DNA of 64,000 bases from Oscillospiraceae bacterium (GTDB lineage Bacteria > Bacillota > Clostridia > Oscillospirales > Acutalibacteraceae): NCBI GenBank assembly GCA_025757685.1, contig CP107220.1, positions 1,199,501-1,263,500 on the forward strand, written 5' to 3'. This document shows positions 57,643 through 64,000 of the stretch, piece by piece (the stretch's first letter is position 1; each line of letters opens with the position of its first letter). A program made the translations under genes and the position numbers. The notes beneath the pieces are model-generated. The model was not told the origin of the DNA. It searched no databases and saw nothing but the letters and a program-made list of their open reading frames with translations.

Positions 57643-58482
57643 TTACTTTGATGTTTGCTCCAGGCTGCGCAGCAGGGCAATTTCCTCTTGGTAGCCGGAC
57701 AAGTCATTGGGGGTCTCTAAGAACATGGGCAGTCCCCGCAGCGCCGGGCGGTTGACGATGCGGCGGAAGGTCTCTATACCCAAAAAGCCTTTACCGATCT
57801 GCTCATGTCGGTCTTTATGGGAACCGCAAGGATTCTTAGAGTCGTTCAGGTGCAGTGCCCGCAATCTGTCCAGGCCGATCACCCGGTCAAACTGGGTCAG
57901 CACCCCGTCCAGATCCTCTGCCAAAGGGTATCCGCCATCGCTCACATGACAGGTATCCAGGCACACGCCGATCTTGTCTTGCAGCTGCACACCGTCTATA
58001 ATGCGGCGCAACTCCTCAAAGGTGCCGCCCACCTCGCTGCCCTTACCGGCCATCGTCTCCAACAGTACGGTGGTATGCTGCTCCGGGGTCAGCAGGTCGT
58101 TCAGCGCCTGGGTGATATAGGCAATCCCGTTATCCGTCCCCTGCCCCACATGGGAACCGGGGTGAAAGTTATACAGCGTACCGGGTAGCGCCTCCAGCCG
58201 CTGCAGATCATCGGCAAACACCTCTCTTGCAAAAGTGCGGGTGCGTTCCTTATCGCTGCACATATTCATGGTATAAGGTGCATGGGCCAGCACCGTGCCA
58301 AAATCCGCAGCCTGTGCCTCTTGCAAAAAGGCAGCCACATCCGCCGGATCCTGAGCCTTTACGGCACCGCCCCGGGGATTTCGGGTAAAAAACTGAAAAG
58401 TATTGGCACCAATGGACTGTGCCTCTCGCAGCATGTGGACATAGCCCTTGCTTGCACTTAAATGAGCGCCTAAAATCAACAT
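57643..58482 (-). CDS. nfo: Endonuclease IV
   Basis: 279 residues, standard Nfo length. Zn-ligand motifs LYNFHPGSHVGQG, LLETMAGKG, GVCLDTCHVSDGGY and LNDSKNPCGSHKDRHEQIGK. The enzyme cuts at abasic sites in base-excision repair. GAGGATAAGAG precedes the ATG; 3 bases separate it from the HAD gene stop. Confidence 0.96.
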   Translation of the reverse strand: MLILGAHLSASKGYVHMLREAQSIGANTFQFFTRNPRGGAVKAQDPADVAAFLQEAQAADFGTVLAHAPYTMNMCSDKERTRTFAREVFADDLQRLEALPGTLYNFHPGSHVGQGTDNGIAYITQALNDLLTPEQHTTVLLETMAGKGSEVGGTFEELRRIIDGVQLQDKIGVCLDTCHVSDGGYPLAEDLDGVLTQFDRVIGLDRLRALHLNDSKNPCGSHKDRHEQIGKGFLGIETFRRIVNRPALRGLPMFLETPNDLSGYQEEIALLRSLEQTSK

Positions 58483-58485
58483 CTC

Positions 58486-59352
58486 TTATCCTCGCAGCAG
58501 GGTCGGGCGAGCAATGTGCTGCTCCGCCTGACCGGACATAATATACTCCAGCAGATCCGCCACGCAGCCCTTGTTGCAGTGGCAGGCTTCAAACTGGCAA
58601 ATCTCATGAATGGCCTTAGGTGCCTGACCGGCACAGGCCGGCAATCCCACGGTCTTAAGCATATCCCAGTCGTTATAATAATCGCCGATGGCTGCCACAT
58701 GGTTCCGGTCAATGCCCAGCATATCTGCCAGCACCATAATGGCCGTACCCTTGTGGGTGCCCTTTTGCAGCATCTCCATACTCCATGGAGAGGAGGCCAT
58801 AAAGTTCATACCTGCCGTGTCGCTGCGGTCAATTACATAGCGCAGCCGGTTCATGGTAATGGGGTTGGACCAAAAGATCACCTTCATCCACCCCTCCTTG
58901 GGTACCTTATCAATGGAGGTCACCTCGTAGTGCGCCTTATCAATATCCATGGTGCCCTGGGACAGAACGCCGTTTTTGACGATATACACATAATCGTCAA
59001 AATAAATTCCCACATCCACGCTCTTAAAGCTGTCACTGAACTTATTGATGATGTAGCGCACAAACTCGTGCCCCTCCTGCTGAATGGTGCTGCGCCAAAT
59101 CATCTTCTCCTGCTGGAAGTCATATATACCCGCGCCGTTGAGTACCACCGCCGGTTGATTGGGGGTGATACGATCGTAATTGCGCTTCAAGCTGGAGGTC
59201 AGCCGTCCGGAAGCCAAGGTAAAGTTGCCCCCCGCCTCTGTAAACGCCTGAATGGCGTCATAATTACGCCGAGGCAGCTTGCGTGCTTTGTTATTCAATG
59301 TGCCGTCAATATCTGACACCACCAGCCAATTGCTAAAATCCTTTTGACTCAT
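58486..59352 (-). CDS. HAD-superfamily (Cof-type) phosphatase
   Basis: 288 residues from the ATG at 59352 (AAAAGGTGAGCGT upstream). LVVSDIDGTLNNKARKLP gives motif I DxDGT, LASGRLTSSLKRNYD motif II, and AAIGDYYNDWDMLKTVGLPA motif IV with GDxxND-type acids. Cof-like members dephosphorylate sugar phosphates, FMN or PLP; the substrate cannot be told. The gene starts 4 bases after the rluD stop, inside the lspA-rluD-HAD-nfo series. Confidence 0.86.
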   Translation of the reverse strand: MSQKDFSNWLVVSDIDGTLNNKARKLPRRNYDAIQAFTEAGGNFTLASGRLTSSLKRNYDRITPNQPAVVLNGAGIYDFQQEKMIWRSTIQQEGHEFVRYIINKFSDSFKSVDVGIYFDDYVYIVKNGVLSQGTMDIDKAHYEVTSIDKVPKEGWMKVIFWSNPITMNRLRYVIDRSDTAGMNFMASSPWSMEMLQKGTHKGTAIMVLADMLGIDRNHVAAIGDYYNDWDMLKTVGLPACAGQAPKAIHEICQFEACHCNKGCVADLLEYIMSGQAEQHIARPTLLRG

Positions 59353-59356
59353 ACGC

Positions 59357-60298
59357 TCACCTTTTCTTTTCCCTGCAAGTGTGTAAAAATGATGTGAAAT
59401 ACGGAGGCAGCGGTGCTTCAAACCGCATTTCCGCCCCGGTTCTGGGATGTATAAAGCCAATCTCCCCAGCATGCAGGCACTGCCCGCCCAGGGAGGTGAT
59501 CACACGCCGCGGTCCGTACACCGGATCTCCGGCCAGCGGGTGACCGATATAGGCCATGTGCACCCGAATTTGGTGCGTGCGTCCGGTCTCCAATACACAG
59601 CGAATATGCGTAAAGTCCCCAAATCGCTCCAACACACGATAATGGGTGGTGGCCGGCTTGCTGTTCTGTTGGGTCACCGCCATTTTTTTGCGATCCTTGG
59701 GACTGCGACCGATGGGTTGGCACACCGTGCCACTGTCTGCGGTCACGTTGCCGTACACCACCGCTTGGTACGCCCGGTGAAAACTGTGTTCCTGAATCTG
59801 GCGTGCCAAATCCACATGGGCAAAGTCGTTCTTGGCTACCATGAGCAGACCGCTGGTATCCTTGTCAATCCGATGAACGATCCCCGGTCGGATCACGCCG
59901 CCCACACCGCTAAGGGAGTCACCGCAGTAGTACAGCAGCGCGTTCACCAGCGTGCCGGTATAATTCCCCGGTGCCGGGTGCACCACCATACCCTTGGGCT
60001 TGTTCACCACCAGCAGGTCGCCGTCCTCGTAGACCACATCTAAGGGGATATTCTCCGGCAGCACCTCCATGGGCTTTGGCTCCGGCAGGCGCAGCTCCAC
60101 CCGGGTGCCCGGGCGCAGCTTGTCTTTTTTATTCCCCGGGGCACCGTCCAGCAGTACGCCGCCCTCCTCGATCGCCCGTGCCGCCGCCGATCGAGTCAAA
60201 TCCGGACACACGGTGCTTAAAAACTTGTCCAGTCGCTCCCCTGCCGCTGTTTCGTCCACGGTAAAGGCACGCACCGGCTGCCGCTCATTTTCCGTCAT
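59357..60298 (-). CDS. rluD: Pseudouridine synthase, RluD-type
   Basis: 313 residues from the ATG at 60298 (AAGGGA upstream), which overlaps the end of lspA by 14 bases. N-terminal S4 RNA-binding domain (ERLDKFLSTVCPDLTRSAAA), then the synthase with catalytic Asp in RPGIVHRIDKDTSGLLMVAK and LETGRTHQIRVHMAYIGHPL. It makes pseudouridines in 23S rRNA helix 69 or related positions. Confidence 0.95.
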   Translation of the reverse strand: MTENERQPVRAFTVDETAAGERLDKFLSTVCPDLTRSAAARAIEEGGVLLDGAPGNKKDKLRPGTRVELRLPEPKPMEVLPENIPLDVVYEDGDLLVVNKPKGMVVHPAPGNYTGTLVNALLYYCGDSLSGVGGVIRPGIVHRIDKDTSGLLMVAKNDFAHVDLARQIQEHSFHRAYQAVVYGNVTADSGTVCQPIGRSPKDRKKMAVTQQNSKPATTHYRVLERFGDFTHIRCVLETGRTHQIRVHMAYIGHPLAGDPVYGPRRVITSLGGQCLHAGEIGFIHPRTGAEMRFEAPLPPYFTSFLHTCREKKR

Positions 60299-60788
60299 GG
60301 GTCGTTCCCTTCTTGCCGTCACCGGAGCGGAACAGATCCACTGCCAGCCACAGCACAAAGCTAATGCCGCCGCAGGTCACAGCGCAGTCCGCAATATTAA
60401 ACACGGCAAACTGCATAAAAGTTGGCTCAATAAAGTCGATCACATAGCCGTACAGCACCCGATCGATCAGATTGCCCAGACCGCCGGCCACCAGCACCCC
60501 CAGGCTCCAGTAGCCCCACAGGGAGCGGCATTTGTTGCGAAACATATAAAAAAGCACACCGGCACACACAAGAGCGGTCAGCGCCACAAACACCCACCGG
60601 GCACCGCTGAACAGGCTAAAGGCCATCCCAGTATTGCGGGCATAGCGCAACTGCACCGCACCGGGCAGCAAAGTAACAATCTTGCCCCCCATCAGCGCAC
60701 TTTCCGCCAGTCGCTTGGTCACCTGGTCGAAAGCCACGATCAGCAGGATCATAATGGAGGCCCAAATGTGTTTTTTTCTATGCTTCAT
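60285..60788 (-). CDS. lspA: Lipoprotein signal peptidase
   Basis: 167 residues from the ATG at 60788 (GGAGGG just upstream). Four membrane helices; catalytic aspartates in GNLIDRVLYGYVIDFIEP and VFNIADCAVTCGGI. It removes signal peptides from lipidated prolipoproteins such as the one at 15749. It follows ileS after a terminator and precedes rluD, the standard Firmicutes order. Confidence 0.96.
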   Translation of the reverse strand: MKHRKKHIWASIMILLIVAFDQVTKRLAESALMGGKIVTLLPGAVQLRYARNTGMAFSLFSGARWVFVALTALVCAGVLFYMFRNKCRSLWGYWSLGVLVAGGLGNLIDRVLYGYVIDFIEPTFMQFAVFNIADCAVTCGGISFVLWLAVDLFRSGDGKKGTTHDGK

Positions 60789-60804
60789 AAACCCTCCGTA
60801 TATA

Positions 60805-60839
60805 AAAAGGCGGGGGCAGAGCAGTCGCATCTGCCCCCG
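60805..60839 (-). terminator. Terminator after ileS, just before lspA
   Basis: Perfect 10-bp stem CGGGGGCAGA (60811-60820)/TCTGCCCCCG (60830-60839), then CCTTTTT on the minus strand. It lies 16 bases before the lspA start, so lspA-rluD needs read-through or a promoter within ileS. Confidence 0.9.
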
Positions 60840-60852
60840 TATGGGTCGTTCT

Positions 60853-63648
60853 TTATTTGTTCATCTCTGCCAGTGCAGCCGCACAATGGGCGCACAGGGT
60901 GGGATGCTCTGCGTTTTGACCTACGGTCTCATCGTACTTCCAGCAGCGCTCGCACTTTTCGCCGTCTGCCTTAGATACGGACACGCGCAGCCCCTCTACC
61001 TCGCCGGTAAAGTCGCCCTCACCGTCGGACAGTGCCACAGCGGAGGTAATGAAGATCTCCGGCAGCTGGCTCTCTACACTCTCCAAGAAATCGTGCAGTT
61101 CGCCCGCAGCGTACAGGGTCACCTTGGCCTCCAAGGACTTACCGATGGTCTTGTCCTTACGAGCCAACTCCAGTGCCTTCTGCACATCTTCACGAATCCG
61201 ATGGATCCGATCCCACTTGGCCATAAAGTCTGCGTCCGCAGCAATGTACTCCGGCTGGGGAATATCGTTAAACAGCGGAGACCGGGGATCTCTGCCCGCT
61301 GCATGGGGCATTGCCTTCCAGATCTCGTCACAGGTAAAGGCCAAAATGGGAGTCAGCACCAAGGTCAGTGCGTCCAGCACCTTATACAATACGGTCTGGG
61401 CGGCACGGCGGGTAGCGCTGTTCGGCGCAGAAGTGTACAGCCGATCCTTGAGCACATCAAAGTAGAAGTTACTCATATCCACCACGCAGAAGTTGTGCAG
61501 CGCGTGGGCGGCGGTGTGGTACTCGTACACCTCGTACCCGCCGCGAGCGGTAGCCAGCACCTGATCCAGCTTCATCAGTGCATATTTATCCAGCTCTTCC
61601 AACTGATCGTTGGGCACCATATCCTTGTCCGGGTCAAAGTCATACAGGTTGCCCAGGCAATAACGAGCGGTGTTGCGGATCTTTCTGTAATTATCCGACA
61701 GCTGCTTCAAGATCTCCTTACTGATACGCACATCGGCGTGGTAATCGGAAGAAGCCACCCACAAACGCAGAATATCCGCGCCGTACTGGTTGATAATGTC
61801 CGCCGGGTCAATACCGTTGCCCAGGGACTTACTCATCTTCTTGCCCTCACCGTCTACGGTCCAGCCGTGGGTGATGATCTGCTTAAAGGGCGCAGGCTGC
61901 CCGGCGGCTACGCTGGTGAGCAAAGAGGACTGGAACCAGCCTCTGTACTGGTCGGCGCCCTCCAGATACACATCTGCCGGCCACTTCAAATAAGGGCGCT
62001 GTTTAAGCACCGCTGCATGGCTGGAGCCGGAGTCGAACCACACATCCATAATGTCGCTTTCTTTTTCAAAGCCCTTTTGTGCGCCGCAGTGGGGGCACTT
62101 ATAATCCTCCGGCAGGAAATATTCCGCCTCGTGGGCGAACCAGGCGTCGGAGCCTTCCTGACCAAAGATCTTAGATACCCGCAGCATCAGATCTTTATCC
62201 ACAATCTCCTTGCCGCAGTCTTTACAATAAAATACGGGAATAGGCACACCCCACTTACGCTGACGGGAGATACACCAATCGGCGCGCTCCTGGATCATGG
62301 ACTGCATACGGTCCTTGCCCCAGGCCGGATACCACTGCACATCCTCGGTGGCAGCCACAGCAGCCTCCTTAAAATCATCTACCGAGCAGAACCACTGGGA
62401 GGTGGCGCGGAAAATGATGGGCTTATGGCAACGCCAGCAATGGGGATACTGGTGGACGATCTTTTTCAGCGCAAACAAAGCGCCGATTTTTTCCAAATGC
62501 TCCGCAATGGGCTTGTTGGCCTCATCGGTGGTCAGCCCGGCGAACTGTCCGGCCTCCTCCGTCAGTCTGCCCTCGGCATCCACCGGTACAACGGTGGGGA
62601 TCTCCGGGTACTTTTGGCACACGATAAAGTCATCCACACCGTGACCCGGTGCCGTGTGTACGCAACCGGTACCGCTCTCCAGCGTTACATGATCGCCCAC
62701 GATCACCAAAGAGGTGCGGTCAATAAACGGGTGCTGGGTTTTCATATACTCCAGCTCGCTGCCCTGGATCACACCCACGGTCTCATAGTCCGTGGTGCCC
62801 CGGTCCGCCATAGCGGCGTCTACCAAGTCGGTAGCCATCACATAAAACTCGTCGCCGCTCTTGACCAGAGAATACTCAAAGTTGGGGCCTACGCAGATGG
62901 CCACATTGGCCGGCAGTGTCCAGGTGGTGGTGGTCCAAATCACGAAATAGGTCTTGCTCAGGTCCGCACCCAGTGCAGTGAGCTTGCCCATATCGTCCGT
63001 GACCTGGAACTTTACATAAATAGAATGGCAGGGATCCTCGCCGTACTCAATCTCCGCCTCAGCAAGGGCGGTCTTGCAGTCCGGGCACCAATACACAGGC
63101 TTTAAGCCCTTGTAAATATGGCCCTGAGAAGCCATGGTGGCAAATACCTTAATCTGCTCTTCCTCAAAGTCCTTGGTCAGGGTGATGTACGGGTGGTCCC
63201 ACTCGCCGATTACGCCCAGGCGCTTAAAGGACTCCCGCTGAATATCCACATAGCTCAGCGCGGTCTCTCGGCAAATCTTGCGCAATTCCAGATCGGAAAT
63301 ATCGCTGCCGGCGCCGATGCCCGCCTGCTTTCTGGCTTTCAGCTCTGTGGGCAGGCCGTGGGTATCCCAGCCGGGCACATAGGGTGACTGAAATCCGGTC
63401 ATATTCTTGTAGCGCACAATAAAGTCCTTTAAGGTCTTGTTCATGGCGTGGCCGATATGAATATCACCGTTGGCGTACGGAGGTCCGTCGTGGAGCACAA
63501 ACAAAGGCTTGCCCTCGTTGTGCTGCATCAGCTGACGGTACTGGTCGTTTTCTTCCCATGCTTTCAGGAATTCCGGCTCCCGCTGGGGCAAAGCTGCCCG
63601 CATGGGAAAGTCGGTCTTGGGTAAATTCAGTGTTTGGTTATAATCCAT
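60853..63648 (-). CDS. ileS: Isoleucyl-tRNA synthetase
   Basis: 931 residues. HIGH region PYANGDIHIGHAMNKTLKDF, editing domain, KMSKS region GEGKKMSKSLGNGIDP, anticodon-binding domain and a C-terminal zinc ribbon (CERCWKYDETVG ... CAHCAAAL). It charges tRNA-Ile. The start is 30 bases after the divIVA-like stop, leaving no room for the T-box leader often found before ileS in Firmicutes. Confidence 0.97.
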   Translation of the reverse strand: MDYNQTLNLPKTDFPMRAALPQREPEFLKAWEENDQYRQLMQHNEGKPLFVLHDGPPYANGDIHIGHAMNKTLKDFIVRYKNMTGFQSPYVPGWDTHGLPTELKARKQAGIGAGSDISDLELRKICRETALSYVDIQRESFKRLGVIGEWDHPYITLTKDFEEEQIKVFATMASQGHIYKGLKPVYWCPDCKTALAEAEIEYGEDPCHSIYVKFQVTDDMGKLTALGADLSKTYFVIWTTTTWTLPANVAICVGPNFEYSLVKSGDEFYVMATDLVDAAMADRGTTDYETVGVIQGSELEYMKTQHPFIDRTSLVIVGDHVTLESGTGCVHTAPGHGVDDFIVCQKYPEIPTVVPVDAEGRLTEEAGQFAGLTTDEANKPIAEHLEKIGALFALKKIVHQYPHCWRCHKPIIFRATSQWFCSVDDFKEAAVAATEDVQWYPAWGKDRMQSMIQERADWCISRQRKWGVPIPVFYCKDCGKEIVDKDLMLRVSKIFGQEGSDAWFAHEAEYFLPEDYKCPHCGAQKGFEKESDIMDVWFDSGSSHAAVLKQRPYLKWPADVYLEGADQYRGWFQSSLLTSVAAGQPAPFKQIITHGWTVDGEGKKMSKSLGNGIDPADIINQYGADILRLWVASSDYHADVRISKEILKQLSDNYRKIRNTARYCLGNLYDFDPDKDMVPNDQLEELDKYALMKLDQVLATARGGYEVYEYHTAAHALHNFCVVDMSNFYFDVLKDRLYTSAPNSATRRAAQTVLYKVLDALTLVLTPILAFTCDEIWKAMPHAAGRDPRSPLFNDIPQPEYIAADADFMAKWDRIHRIREDVQKALELARKDKTIGKSLEAKVTLYAAGELHDFLESVESQLPEIFITSAVALSDGEGDFTGEVEGLRVSVSKADGEKCERCWKYDETVGQNAEHPTLCAHCAAALAEMNK

Positions 63649-63678
63649 GCTTCTTGTTACTCCTACTGTGTATGTAAA

Positions 63679-64000
63679 TTATTTTTTCTTCTTAAAGAAA
63701 CCGCGCAGCTTGGAAGAGCCCTCTTCCTCCTCATACTCGTCCTCGTCCGGAGCGGTCAGGGAAATGGTCTCGCTGGTGCGCTCGTCGCCGCTCTTTACAT
63801 GGAAATAATCCTCAAAGGGCATAGCGGCCTGATCGTCAAACAAGGTCTTTTCCTCCTGCTGCGGGGGCACCTGCTCCAGCTCCGGTTCCTCGTCGATCTC
63901 GCTGATGGTGGGGGCGTTCTCGTCCAGCGGAGTGATTTCGTCCTCGGTAAAGGCGTTCAGCGCGCTGCTGACCTCCTCCGGGCTGGCTGCGGGCGCCTGC
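63679..64000 (-). CDS. DivIVA-like protein, C-terminal part (5' end outside window)
   Basis: About 106 codons are visible, all low-complexity and acidic (for example EDEITPLDENAPTISEIDEE, then DEDEYEEEEGSSKLRGFFKK). The conserved N-terminal domain lies outside. Call rests on position: divIVA precedes ileS-lspA in Firmicutes, and clostridial DivIVA proteins have long acidic C-terminal tails ending in basic residues. DivIVA marks curved membrane at poles and septa. Confidence 0.6.
   Translation of the reverse strand, partial: QAPAASPEEVSSALNAFTEDEITPLDENAPTISEIDEEPELEQVPPQQEEKTLFDDQAAMPFEDYFHVKSGDERTSETISLTAPDEDEYEEEEGSSKLRGFFKKKK

Noticed and set aside
60682..63105. 807-codon plus-strand open frame
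   Set aside because: It is antisense to ileS, whose motifs and length are unambiguous. Codon bias in GC-rich DNA leaves long open antisense frames; the translation shows no family pattern.
1..64000. CRISPR array, rRNA, IS element, tmRNA, SRP RNA or RNase P RNA
   Set aside because: No regularly spaced repeats, transposase genes with terminal repeats, or conserved RNA signatures were seen while reading both strands; a covariance-model scan could still find a small RNA missed by eye.

Overview
The window looks like a chromosomal segment of a Bacillota (Firmicutes) bacterium, most likely a gut-type anaerobe of class Clostridia (Oscillospirales-like). The evidence is strong AGGAGG-type ribosome binding sites, TTGACA-N17-TATAAT promoters, the divIVA-ileS-lspA-rluD and phoH-ybeY-era-yqzL-recO gene orders, a Gram-positive LexA box, CsoR and Rrf2 regulators, a CpsB-type PHP phosphatase, and a ferredoxin-linked split glutamate synthase. 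DNA is moderately GC-rich by eye. The order-level assignment is inference. The window is gene-dense and mostly core chromosome, with one small degenerate prophage scar.

Layout. 1-5.4 kb (minus): a housekeeping operon read corC-like, phoH, ybeY, era, yqzL, recO, mutS2 (cut by the window edge). 5.5-6.6 kb: an FkbM-type methyltransferase. 6.7-11.5 kb (plus): an MscS channel, a TauE/SafE anion exporter, a cytoplasmic Cys-type sulfatase and a GPH sugar symporter. 11.8-16.7 kb (minus): two more GPH symporters with matching promoter regions, a GNAT acetyltransferase and a lipoprotein. 16.8-19.8 kb: a copper operon, csoR followed by a CopA ATPase fused to a CopZ-like domain, behind a promoter covered by two CsoR-type operators. 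19.8-24.5 kb: Rrf2 regulator, nrdR, an EamA transporter, a TIM-barrel protein, an aminotransferase and a GtrA protein. 24.5-26.9 kb: a LexA-boxed Y-family polymerase with a small partner gene, divergent from an orphan HprK-fold protein. 26.9-30.2 kb: a two-component system with a very large sensor.

30.4-34.9 kb (minus) holds the most interesting locus: an adenylating enzyme, a carrier protein, an MBOAT acyltransferase and a membrane-anchored SGNH protein. It is arranged like a D-alanylation (dlt) system, but the order differs and the adenylating enzyme lacks the Asp that normally holds the amino group of an amino acid. It is divergent from a small XRE regulator whose promoter region carries palindromic candidate operators. 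radC follows.

36.3-38.1 kb is a prophage scar (integrase tail, head-protein fragment, scaffold fragment) beside tRNA-Ser(GGA), plus an unrecognised 54-residue gene with its own promoter. 38.4-48.4 kb is a nitrogen-assimilation block: purF, a five-gene archaeal-type split glutamate synthase, an Amt-PII fusion and glnA. glnA and radC both have an intrinsic terminator just after the promoter, overlapped by an alternative hairpin, which suggests transcription attenuation. 48.7-55.1 kb: a CapA-like protein, a second GtrA-like protein, a metallophosphoesterase and an (alpha/alpha)6 glycoside hydrolase. 55.3-57.6 kb (plus): a Wzz/BY-kinase/PHP-phosphatase trio with no polysaccharide synthesis genes beside it. 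57.6-64 kb (minus): nfo, a HAD phosphatase, rluD, lspA, ileS and the C-terminus of a DivIVA-like protein.

No CRISPR array, rRNA, insertion sequence or classical metabolite riboswitch was seen.
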